From an uncultured Clostridia bacterium (GTDB lineage: Bacteria > Bacillota > Clostridia > Oscillospirales > Acutalibacteraceae): DNA of 7,139 bases. Position 1 is the first letter of the stretch. The number at the start of each line of letters is the position of its first letter. Position numbers and translations under genes: made by a program. Below, one piece after another: positions 1-5,334 of this stretch. The DNA lies in NCBI GenBank assembly GCA_944381295.1, contig CALWKP010000089.1:1-7139 (forward strand). The letters are read 5' to 3'. The notes under the pieces are model-generated. The model saw only the letters and a list, made by a program, of their open reading frames with translations, was not told the DNA's origin and searched no databases.

Positions 1-222
1 GTTCCTGCCTCTCCTCTCCAAAACGCTCTTTCACTGGATAATATTTCCATGAGAAATGTTGCCCTTTTGAGTATCCTTTCCCTCTATTTTGATAAAAGTT
101 TCGTTGCAAGCACAGGAAAACGGGTACCCTTCTCATGGAATCACGCAGTACAATCTATGATCGTAAGAGCAAGTTTCGACGATTGTGCATGTACCAACCC
201 TTACACAAACGAAAAGCTATCG
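1..222. other. gene-free left edge, with one copy of a dispersed repeat
   Basis: No convincing gene lies here. A minus-strand frame runs open from an ATG at 136 to the window edge (45 codons). It has no ribosome binding site and crosses the repeat at 106-131, so I do not call it. The end of the HAD gene lies to the right, and no clear terminator follows that gene on the minus strand. The content is AT-rich, with one GGGTACCC palindrome at 122-129. Confidence 0.5.
106..131. repeat. dispersed repeat, copy A
   Basis: This 26-base stretch reads GCAAGCACAGGAAAAC followed by GGGTACCCTT. It recurs in the same orientation at 1067-1091 with two substitutions and one base missing. The two copies lie on either side of the HAD gene. 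The similarity fades outside this core. The GGGTACCC centre is self-complementary. The repeat could belong to a family of intergenic elements in this genome, but only two copies can be seen here. Confidence 0.6.
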
Positions 223-840
223 TTACAAACAACCGCACAACTCCATAAGGTTCTCAACCATGTGATCCGGCTTTTCATCCTCTCCAGTTATTTGCCAATA
301 ACCGCCAAAACCTTGTTTGATCCATATTGTTCGCATCCCCATTTTTTTAGCGGGTATGATGTCATTATCAATTCGGTCGCCAATCATGATCGCCTTATTC
401 GGCGCACACGCAGCCCTTTGCAAAGCAATTTCAAAAATTTTCGGATTTGGTTTCGATACCCCTTCTTCCGCCGAAGCGATAACTAAATCAATAGATTTCA
501 TGACTCCCCAATTTTCCAATCTGCTTTTTGTTCCCAAGGATTGATTCGCTATGATACCAATATGGTACTTTTTGCTTAATATCTCCAGACAATCGGGAGC
601 ATCTTTGTATAAAATTTCATCTTCGATATGCCATTTTCTTCTCGGAAGATGATATTTTATTCCTAATTCAATATCACCCTTTTTATTCTGTTTATAATAT
701 TCTAATGCTTCTGCATAGAGAAAAGCATAGTCTAAATTTGTAAGTTCTGCTATATCGCGGAAAATATGTTCATACACCAAATGCTCGTCAACAAGCGTTG
801 AACCAATATCAAAAAACAGCCATTCGATATTTTCAAACAT
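223..840 (-). CDS. HAD-superfamily hydrolase (phosphatase-like)
   Basis: This is a 205-residue haloacid-dehalogenase-fold protein, probably a cytosolic small-molecule phosphatase of unknown substrate. Motif I is FFDIGSTLVDE with the nucleophile Asp11. The Asp normally two residues later (general acid/base) is Gly13. Motif II is the weak IIANQS around 97-101. Motif III is Lys130 in SKPNPKIF. Motif IV is GDRIDND with Asp155 and Asp160. An alpha-helical cap of about 70 residues sits between motifs I and II, as in subclass I HAD proteins. Length is normal for the family. The start is supported by a GAAGGGA ribosome binding site (minus strand, 847-853), 6 bases upstream. The gene stands alone, transcribed away from the nucleotidyltransferase gene. 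The family call is firm. The substrate is unknown, and the Gly13 change makes the reaction uncertain. Confidence 0.9.
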   Translation of the reverse strand: MFENIEWLFFDIGSTLVDEHLVYEHIFRDIAELTNLDYAFLYAEALEYYKQNKKGDIELGIKYHLPRRKWHIEDEILYKDAPDCLEILSKKYHIGIIANQSLGTKSRLENWGVMKSIDLVIASAEEGVSKPNPKIFEIALQRAACAPNKAIMIGDRIDNDIIPAKKMGMRTIWIKQGFGGYWQITGEDEKPDHMVENLMELCGCL

Positions 841-1066
841 AAATTTTCCCTTCTTTCAATTTATTGATAGCACCCATATATTTTACTATCATTCCCCTAT
901 CTGCATAAAGGATATTCCCTCATATCTGTCCGTATCTTTTTGTTTGGTTACGGGAAATTCAGGCACCATTTTGGCACCACGGACTTTTGAAAAATATTCA
1001 AAATATTCCTTGATTATTATCTCCGTTCTATTTCTTTCTGGCCTTTTCCGTGTAACTTTTGGAAGA

Positions 1067-1108
1067 GCAAGCATAGGAAAGGGGTACCCTTTCCGTAAAA
1101 CTGCTTGT
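1067..1108. repeat. dispersed repeat copy B inside a two-part inverted repeat
   Basis: The first 25 bases (1067-1091) match copy A at 106-131. This copy is also part of a foldable structure. GGAAAGGG (1076-1083) pairs with CCCTTTCC (1087-1094) around a three-base loop. Outside it, GCAAGCA (1067-1073) can pair with TGCTTGT (1102-1108) with one G-T wobble. No run of T follows, so it does not look like a terminator. Confidence 0.6.
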
Positions 1109-1173
1109 TGGGAAGTATCCCCCCCAAACCCTATTGGTTTTTTAAAAATAGCTATCGGTAAACGCGCGCCGAA

Positions 1174-1202
1174 TAGAAAATTGACAGGAAACATGATATA
1201 AT
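1174..1202 (+). promoter_or_regulatory. probable sigma-A promoter of the nucleotidyltransferase gene
   Basis: A perfect TATAAT -10 box lies at 1197-1202 with TAGAAA (4 of 6 matches) at 1174-1179, spaced 17 bases. A better-looking TTGACA at 1181-1186 is only 10 bases from the -10 box and so is badly spaced. The -10 box overlaps the ATG at 1201, which argues that translation starts at the later ATG (1258). Confidence 0.55.
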
Positions 1203-1210
1203 GAAACCAC

Positions 1211-1228
1211 AAAAACATGGTTGTTTTT
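1211..1228 (+). other. short hairpin in the 5' untranslated region
   Basis: AAAAACA (1211-1217) and TGTTTTT (1222-1228) pair perfectly around a TGGT loop, right after the expected transcription start. The stem is mostly A-U and weak. It ends in five U and could be a weak early attenuator or mean nothing. Confidence 0.3.
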
Positions 1229-1257
1229 CATATCTCGTAGTAAGGAAGCTGACAAAC

Positions 1258-2025
1258 ATGGAGTTGCAAGTGCAAAAGATACTGAACCAAATTAAAACAG
1301 CCTGTAAGGGCATATTTTCCACAAATCTAATCGGCATATATGTCCATGGTTCATTGGCGTTTGGCTGTTTCAACTGGGACAAAAGTGATATTGATTTTAT
1401 AATTGTAACACGATTGTCCCCCACATCGCCGGAAAAAGAACGATTGATTAAGGATTTGCTAGAAATTGATAAGATATGCCCGCCAAAAGGTTTGGAAATG
1501 AGTTTGGTGCTTGAAGAACACTGCCGCAATTTTCTTTATCCCACACCCTTTGAACTCCACTTTTCTAATGCACACAAACAAAAATGTTCTGACAATTTGA
1601 GTGACTATTGTGCGCACATGAATGGCACAGACAAAGATTTGGCTGCGCATTTTACCATTATTAAACAAACGGGTATTGCTCTTTATGGTAAAAAAGCAGA
1701 TGACGTTTTTGAAGATGTCCCTAAGGCAAATTATTTGGACAGCATAAAATACGATATTGAAAATGCAGTTTCCGAGATAGTAGAAAACCCTATCTATATC
1801 ATACTGAATCTTTGCCGTGTATTGGCCTATATCAAAGATGATGTTGTCCTTTCAAAACAGCAAGGGGCATATTGGGGACTTGAAAATATCCCGACCAAGT
1901 ACGCCGGACTCATTAACAAGGCAGAAAAAAGCTATCGCAGCAAGGAACCATTTCCAATGGATATGGGAAATGCCTTGCTTACAGATTTTTCGAAATATAT
2001 GCTTGAACGGATATTTGAGAAATAA
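1258..2025 (+). CDS. AadA-like aminoglycoside nucleotidyltransferase homologue
   Basis: The 255-residue product fits the ANT(3'')/ANT(9) type of nucleotidyltransferase, which adds AMP from ATP to a hydroxyl of streptomycin or spectinomycin in the cytosol. The N-terminal nucleotidyltransferase domain (about 1-110) has Gly31-Ser32, then Asp44 and Asp46 in DKSDID, which bind the metal. Glu80 (GLEMSLV) is a candidate third acidic residue. The C-terminal helical part (about 125-250) holds NLCRVLAYIKDDVVLSKQQGAYWGL, in the position of the LARIW..D..VPKE..ADWAL stretch of AadA (the DUF4111-type domain). Length is close to AadA (about 260). An in-frame ATG at 1201 would add 19 residues, but it sits in the -10 box. 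The ATG at 1258 has AAGGAAG about 9 bases upstream. The substrate is not proven: many chromosomal relatives give no resistance. The gene is isolated, with no transposase beside it. Confidence 0.82.
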   Translation: MELQVQKILNQIKTACKGIFSTNLIGIYVHGSLAFGCFNWDKSDIDFIIVTRLSPTSPEKERLIKDLLEIDKICPPKGLEMSLVLEEHCRNFLYPTPFELHFSNAHKQKCSDNLSDYCAHMNGTDKDLAAHFTIIKQTGIALYGKKADDVFEDVPKANYLDSIKYDIENAVSEIVENPIYIILNLCRVLAYIKDDVVLSKQQGAYWGLENIPTKYAGLINKAEKSYRSKEPFPMDMGNALLTDFSKYMLERIFEK

Positions 2026-2081
2026 ATATGCTCTTATGCCGGAAGCAGCAGACCCATCCATCCTTGCTCATGTGTTGGTCA

Positions 2082-2114
2082 AGAGGGCGAATGCAAAGAG
2101 TGCTTTCGCCCTCT
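2082..2114. repeat. strong hairpin (10-base-pair stem)
   Basis: AGAGGGCGAA (2082-2091) and TTCGCCCTCT (2105-2114) are perfectly complementary around a 13-base loop that has an inner GCA/TGC pairing. It begins 57 bases after the nucleotidyltransferase stop codon. Neither strand has a T-run after the stem, so it is not a canonical Rho-independent terminator. It could still protect or end a transcript from either direction. Confidence 0.55.
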
Positions 2115-2143
2115 CTCTAATGAAACGAAAGTCACGCATTAGG

Positions 2144-2203
2144 AACCCATACAGCTTTGGTTTATGCGGCTTTCAAAGTGTAAGAAATTATGAGGTATGG
2201 GTT
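2144..2203. repeat. long-range inverted repeat
   Basis: AACCCATAC (2144-2152) is the exact reverse complement of GTATGGGTT (2195-2203). Inside it, CTTTG (2155-2159) and CAAAG (2174-2178) can also pair. The nested arrangement gives a branched or elongated stem on either strand. On the plus strand it is followed by an AT-rich TATTTATT stretch. Confidence 0.45.
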
Positions 2204-2224
2204 TATTTATTCATCGGTCCCCTC

Positions 2225-2410
2225 TCAAAACGCAGTATCTATGCGTCTTTCGACCATTTTTTCGATTGTGGCATACAGTATTGCCGTTTCATTATTTTTT
2301 ATTGTACCTTGATTCCCAATATGTGTCAAGTCGTATCCGCGGCTCTGTTCTGTCTTTGTAGTATGCCCACAAATTTCCTGGTAATCATTTCTAATAGAAA
2401 AATTTTTTCT
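2225..2410 (-). pseudogene. possible decayed coding fragment, family not recognised
   Basis: This minus-strand frame gives 61 codons ending in TGA at 2225-2227. Its composition is protein-like, with stretches such as QEICGHTTKTEQSRGYDL and ILYATIEKMVERRIDTAF. There is no start codon near its beginning: in frame, a TGA at 2411-2413 separates it from a further 66 open codons reaching an ATG at 2611. The best promoter on this strand (2301-2329) lies inside the frame, which argues against an intact gene here. It may be the remnant of a gene or a translated-looking dispersed element. I do not recognise a family. Confidence 0.3.
2301..2329 (-). promoter_or_regulatory. consensus sigma-A promoter on the minus strand
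   Basis: Read on the minus strand, TTGACA (2324-2329) is followed after exactly 17 bases by TACAAT (2301-2306), 11 of 12 consensus bases. No intact gene lies downstream on that strand within the following 2 kb apart from the distant HAD gene, so what it transcribes is an open question. Confidence 0.55.
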
Positions 2411-2494
2411 TCAGCTTTTGGAAACCATAGCCTTCCGAAAAGCCCCCTCCCTATGGACATTTTTGTTTTTCACTGCGCACCCCTGAGAAAGCAA

Positions 2495-2523
2495 TTGCCA
2501 TCCTTTCTGGAATTTGTTATAAT
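2495..2523 (+). promoter_or_regulatory. sigma-A promoter of the histidine-phosphatase gene
   Basis: TTGCCA (2495-2500) and a perfect TATAAT (2518-2523) are 17 bases apart. Transcription would start near 2530 and leave a leader of about 150 bases before the ATG at 2680. The leader contains a 25-codon frame (2570-2647) with no ribosome binding site, and a GGCTT/AAGCC pairing near 2585-2613. Confidence 0.65.
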
Positions 2524-2679
2524 AAAAATTGCTATTTATTTCTTTATCAAAAAGACCTAACCTGTAAAAATGATTGCAAATACTGGCTTTTGCCGTGTTT
2601 GGGACGCTCAAGCCGCGATCCTTCCAGATTTTTCACAGGAAATATGATCCAGCAGATCGGAATTTGATGGAGGTGTTCC

Positions 2680-3288
2680 ATGAAAAATATCATCACTGTT
2701 CAGCATACGCAATCTGTACATCATACCAATGGTATGGTCGGCTCTTGGACAGATTGGGAATTATCTGAATTGGGGATGCATCAGGCAAATAAAATCGGAG
2801 AAAACCTCAAAAAAGAGTTGTCCGGGCAAAACTTCGTCATGTACTCTTCCGATTTATTGCGCGCTAGACAAACCGCTGAAACTATTGGGAAATATTTAAA
2901 CTTATCTCCTATACTAAGAACAGAATTACGGGAAAGGAATCTCGGCAGGTGTTGTGGTAAATCAGTGCAATGGCTTCGCGAAAACCTTGAAATGCAAGAA
3001 AAAACAATCGATGACAGGATGTTTTCCGATGCGGAAAGCCGCAGAGATGAATGGAATAGATTGAAACCATTTTTTGATGAAATCATGGGAAGCAAAGATG
3101 AAAACATAATAATCGTATCCCATGGAGACCTGTTAAGCGTATTCAATGCCATGTTTCTTGGATCGCATGTTGAAATGATGAACACCAGTGAAATATTCGG
3201 ATTTGCAGGCGGAGTTTCCCAGATGTTTGAAAACAATGAAGGAAAAAGATTTGTTAAGAAGATAAGTGATATGTCTTATCTCCGTTAA
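2680..3288 (+). CDS. histidine phosphatase (phosphoglycerate mutase-like) family protein, QHT variant
   Basis: The 202-residue product has the histidine-phosphatase fold, a cytosolic family in which an N-terminal His is phosphorylated during catalysis. Visible family features are His9 near the start, SSDLLRARQTAE at 56-67 (Arg61, Arg63), ELRERNLG at 82-89 with Glu85 as a likely proton donor, and VSHGD at 146-150 with the second His148. The signature RHG is replaced by QHT (8-10), so the phosphate-binding Arg is lost. The following TQSVHHTNGMVGSWTDWELSELG keeps the D..L...G pattern of the family. The start is set by GGAGGT (2669-2674), 5 bases upstream. It has its own promoter and no operon partner. 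It may act on a particular phosphoester, or be a non-catalytic or altered relative. The family call is firm and the substrate unknown. Confidence 0.88.
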   Translation: MKNIITVQHTQSVHHTNGMVGSWTDWELSELGMHQANKIGENLKKELSGQNFVMYSSDLLRARQTAETIGKYLNLSPILRTELRERNLGRCCGKSVQWLRENLEMQEKTIDDRMFSDAESRRDEWNRLKPFFDEIMGSKDENIIIVSHGDLLSVFNAMFLGSHVEMMNTSEIFGFAGGVSQMFENNEGKRFVKKISDMSYLR

Positions 3289-3446
3289 ATTCAAATTTAA
3301 GCAATGGTTCAGGATATTCTCATCTCCTTCCTGTCTGCGACAGCGAAAGAGCAATTATTTATGAGGACCCTGTTCTTACACTTGCCGCGGCCACCGAACT
3401 TTTCACAAAGGAATCATCCCTCAAAACAGAGAGGTTTTCCTATTAA
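3270..3446 (+). pseudogene. possible C-terminal remnant of a lost gene
   Basis: A frame different from the preceding gene's is open from 3270 to a TAA at 3444-3446. From about 3330 it translates to a protein-like tail: PVCDSERAIIYEDPV, then LTLAAATELFTKESSLK, then TERFSY. It has no start codon or ribosome binding site of its own, and it overlaps the 3' end of the histidine-phosphatase gene. This is what a gene truncated by an upstream insertion or deletion would leave. The family is not recognised, and chance is possible at this length. Confidence 0.3.
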
Positions 3447-3471
3447 AGAAGATTTATAAAAACTTATCAAA

Positions 3472-3503
3472 CGATTTTCTCCTATGCAAGCGACAGAAAA
3501 TCG
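3472..3503 (+). promoter_or_regulatory. inverted repeat upstream of rnhA
   Basis: CGATTTTCT (3472-3480) and AGAAAATCG (3495-3503) are perfectly complementary around a 14-base loop. The repeat ends 10 bases before the AGGAG ribosome binding site of rnhA (3514-3518). In RNA it could affect translation; in DNA it could be an operator. No T-run follows. No convincing promoter for rnhA was found in this gap. Confidence 0.4.
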
Positions 3504-3526
3504 AAAGTGAAACAGGAGAGATCACA

Positions 3527-3967
3527 ATGAAACAAGTGGATATCTTTACTGATGGCGCTTGCCAGGGAAATCCAGGCCCCGGCGGATGGGGGGCAATCCT
3601 GCGCTATCAAGGACGTGAGAAAGAGCTCAGCGGCGGGGACCCCAATACTACGAACAACCGTATGGAACTTTCTGCCGTAATTGAATCCCTGAAATGCCTG
3701 AAAGAACCTTGCCAGGTTACATTATACAGTGATTCTCAATATGTTTGTAATGCCATCAGCAGGGGATGGGCCAAAAAATGGCGCAGCAACGGTTGGATGC
3801 GCAATAAAAAAGAACCCGCTCTCAATCCCGATCTTTGGGAAGAACTGTTACAGCTTCTGGACCGCCATTCCGTAAAAACCGTGTGGGTAAAAGGCCATGC
3901 CGGACATCCGGAAAATGAACGCTGCGACAGACTTGCTGTGGCGGCCGCCGAACGTGCAAAGCGTTAG
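3527..3967 (+). CDS. rnhA: ribonuclease HI
   Basis: Ribonuclease HI cuts the RNA strand of RNA-DNA hybrids and so clears R-loops and primer RNA in the cytosol. The 146-residue protein covers a single RNase H domain of normal bacterial length. All catalytic residues are present: Asp9 in FTDGACQGNPGPGGWG, Glu47 in NNRMEL, Asp69 in YSDSQYV, His124 in VKGHAGHPENE and Asp134 in RCDRLA. The basic, Trp-rich segment GWAKKWRSNGWMRNKK (80-95) is the handle region of the E. coli type, which binds the hybrid. The start has AGGAG 8 bases upstream. The gene lies 129 bases before the cysteine desulfurase gene, which has its own promoter. Confidence 0.97.
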   Translation: MKQVDIFTDGACQGNPGPGGWGAILRYQGREKELSGGDPNTTNNRMELSAVIESLKCLKEPCQVTLYSDSQYVCNAISRGWAKKWRSNGWMRNKKEPALNPDLWEELLQLLDRHSVKTVWVKGHAGHPENERCDRLAVAAAERAKR

Positions 3968-4017
3968 GCAGATCTTCTTTGGACTCCACCTGATACAAAA
4001 TAAATTTGTTTTGCCTA

Positions 4018-4046
4018 TTGCATTGTATACTAAAATAGTGTATATT
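4018..4046 (+). promoter_or_regulatory. sigma-A promoter with overlapping palindrome, upstream of the Fe-S genes
   Basis: TTGCAT (4018-4023) and TATATT (4041-4046) are 17 bases apart. An imperfect dyad centred at 4034 covers the spacer and -10 box: ACTA (4029-4032), AAA, TAGT (4036-4039), with further matches at two or three outer positions on each side. A protein bound there would block RNA polymerase. In many bacteria Rrf2-type regulators such as IscR or CymR control cysteine desulfurase operons, but which regulator acts here is a guess. Confidence 0.55.
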
Positions 4047-4096
4047 AATTTCAGCCGGTATTTCCCCGGTACTCCCAATGGTAAAGGTGGAATTTT

Positions 4097-5284
4097 ATGA
4101 AACGATTTGTATATGCAGATAACGCAGCCACTACGCCGGTCTCGCCGGCGGTTCTGGAAGCGATGCTGCCCTGTTATAAAGAAAACTATGGGAACCCCTC
4201 CAGCCTTTATGGGGTTGGACAAGCTGCCAAAAAAACAGTGGATGCCGCCCGCAAAGCAGTTGCGGATGCTCTTGGCGCTTTTCCGGAAGAAATTTATTTT
4301 ACTTCCGGTGGGAGTGAAAGCGATAACTGGGCCATTAAAGGGACTGCTCATCTCATGGCGCAAAAAGGGAAAAAGCACATTATCACCTCAAAATTTGAGC
4401 ACCATGCAGTGCTCCATACGACTGCTGCTCTGGAAAAAGAAGGCTTTGAAGTCACTTATCTTGACGTTCATCACGACGGCCTTGTCCGTCCCGAAGAACT
4501 GGAAGCGGCGCTTCGCGAGGATACCGCGCTGGTCACGATCATGTACGCAAACAATGAAATTGGTACAATCCAGCCGATCTCGGAAATCGGTGCAATCTGC
4601 AAAAAGCATGGTGTTCTTTTCCACACGGATGCCGTACAGGCTGTTGGAAATGTCCCAATCGATGTAAAAAAACAAGGCATTGATATGCTTTCCCTGTCTG
4701 CCCATAAACTGCATGGTCCCAAAGGAGTCGGTGTTCTCTACCTGCGCAAAGGTATCCCGATCCCCAATTTGATCGAGGGAGGCGCTCAGGAACGCGGACG
4801 TCGTGCCGGGACAGAGAATGTTGCCGGGATTGCTGGATTGGGTGTTGCAATTCGGGAAGCCTGCTCTTCGATCGAGGAGCGTGCCGCACGGTTGACCGCC
4901 ATGCGCGACAGGTTGATTGCCGGTGCATTAAAAATTGACCGTTCCAGACTGAACGGTGATCCCGTCAAACGCCTGCCCGGAAATGTCAACTTGTCTTTTG
5001 AAGGTATCGAAGGCGAATCCCTTTTATTGATGCTTGATATGAATGGGATCTGTGCCTCTTCCGGCTCTGCCTGCACTTCCGGTTCCCTTGACCCGAGCCA
5101 TGTGCTGTTGTCCATTGGTCTTCCGCACGCTGTCGCCCACGGCTCTCTAAGGCTTTCCTTTAGCGACCAGAACTCCGAAGAGGATGTCGATTACCTTTTA
5201 GAAGTACTCCCTTCCATAGTAGATAGGCTTCGGGCGATGTCTCCTCTTTGGGAAGATATTATAAAAGGCAAAACAGTTTATTAA
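4097..5284 (+). CDS. nifS: cysteine desulfurase, NifS/IscS type
   Basis: This PLP enzyme converts L-cysteine to alanine and passes the released sulfur, as a persulfide, to the Fe-S scaffold. The 395-residue protein matches class V aminotransferases: YADNAATTPVSP at 6-17, the GGSESDNWAIKG stretch (71-82), EHHAVLHT with His102 stacking on PLP, Asp178 and Gln181 (HTDAVQAVGN), the Schiff-base Lys204 in SAHKLHGPKGVG, RRAGTENVAG at 235-244, and the active-site Cys326 in ASSGSACTSGS. The longer loop around this Cys places it in the NifS/IscS group rather than SufS. AAGGTGG lies 6 bases before the ATG. The scaffold gene follows after 50 bases without a terminator, so the pair is very likely one transcript. 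No nif structural genes are visible, so general Fe-S assembly is more likely than a nitrogenase role. Confidence 0.95.
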   Translation: MKRFVYADNAATTPVSPAVLEAMLPCYKENYGNPSSLYGVGQAAKKTVDAARKAVADALGAFPEEIYFTSGGSESDNWAIKGTAHLMAQKGKKHIITSKFEHHAVLHTTAALEKEGFEVTYLDVHHDGLVRPEELEAALREDTALVTIMYANNEIGTIQPISEIGAICKKHGVLFHTDAVQAVGNVPIDVKKQGIDMLSLSAHKLHGPKGVGVLYLRKGIPIPNLIEGGAQERGRRAGTENVAGIAGLGVAIREACSSIEERAARLTAMRDRLIAGALKIDRSRLNGDPVKRLPGNVNLSFEGIEGESLLLMLDMNGICASSGSACTSGSLDPSHVLLSIGLPHAVAHGSLRLSFSDQNSEEDVDYLLEVLPSIVDRLRAMSPLWEDIIKGKTVY

Positions 5285-5334
5285 GCATATCCGGCACGGC
5301 CGGTTGCTGTTCGAGAAAGATAGGAGAATGAAGT

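Larger units (their letters stand above)
841..1257. other. divergent intergenic stretch with repeat and hairpins
   Basis: About 417 bases separate the divergent HAD and nucleotidyltransferase genes. They contain repeat copy B inside a hairpin (1067-1108), a short direct repeat GGCACCA (962-968 and 973-979), a run of seven C after position 1118, and the promoter and 5' untranslated region of the rightward gene. A minus-strand frame of 109 codons (889-1218) has no ribosome binding site. It also runs across the repeat and across the opposite gene's promoter, so I treat it as chance. Confidence 0.5.
2082..2294 (-). ncRNA. candidate untranslated RNA (speculative)
   Basis: A consensus minus-strand promoter (2301-2329) would start RNA near 2294. 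Downstream on that strand come a small hairpin (ACGCA/TGCGT near 2230-2245), the pair GTATGGGTT (2195-2203) with AACCCATAC (2144-2152), an inner CTTTG/CAAAG pair, and the strong hairpin at 2082-2114. The only ATG frames in the first part are very short, for example 17 codons from 2292. No known RNA family was recognised. The 3' end is a guess from the last hairpin, and continued transcription would run antisense to the nucleotidyltransferase gene. Confidence 0.25.
2026..2679. other. 654-base stretch without an intact gene
   Basis: The stretch holds a strong hairpin (2082-2114), a long-range inverted repeat (2144-2203), a consensus promoter on the minus strand (2301-2329), a rightward promoter for the histidine-phosphatase gene (2495-2523) and about 150 bases of that gene's leader. 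A plus-strand frame continues through it from 1817, out of frame with the nucleotidyltransferase, but the translation is rich in Cys, Phe and Ile and looks like chance. Minus-strand frames in 2225-2611 read more like protein but are interrupted. Confidence 0.5.

Noticed and set aside
1..136. Minus-strand frame open to the window edge from an ATG at 136
   Set aside because: It has no ribosome binding site and begins inside the dispersed repeat. It cannot be judged without the sequence to the left.
1122..1145. AAACC/GGTTT stem followed by T-run as a terminator
   Set aside because: The stem is only five pairs and no gene ends just upstream on the plus strand.
1181..1202. TTGACA (1181-1186) as -35 partner of TATAAT (1197-1202)
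   Set aside because: Only 10 bases separate them, too few for sigma-A. TAGAAA at 1174-1179 has the proper 17-base spacing.
889..1218. 109-codon minus-strand open frame between the HAD and nucleotidyltransferase genes
   Set aside because: It has no ribosome binding site, overlaps the opposite gene's promoter and crosses the dispersed repeat. No family is recognisable.
1201..1257. Upstream in-frame ATG (1201) as start of the nucleotidyltransferase
   Set aside because: The ATG lies within a perfect TATAAT box and has no ribosome binding site. The ATG at 1258 has one, and it gives a normal-length N-terminus.
1817..2560. 247-codon plus-strand open frame
   Set aside because: Its first 200 bases are out of frame inside the nucleotidyltransferase gene. 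The rest has a hydrophobic, Cys-rich chance-like translation and no start signal.
2570..2647. 25-codon frame in the leader of the histidine-phosphatase gene, as a leader peptide
   Set aside because: No ribosome binding site precedes it, and it has no regulatory codon run or paired alternative hairpins. Length alone is not enough.
4388..4928. Several minus-strand open frames inside the cysteine desulfurase gene
   Set aside because: They are shadows of a strongly supported gene and match no family.
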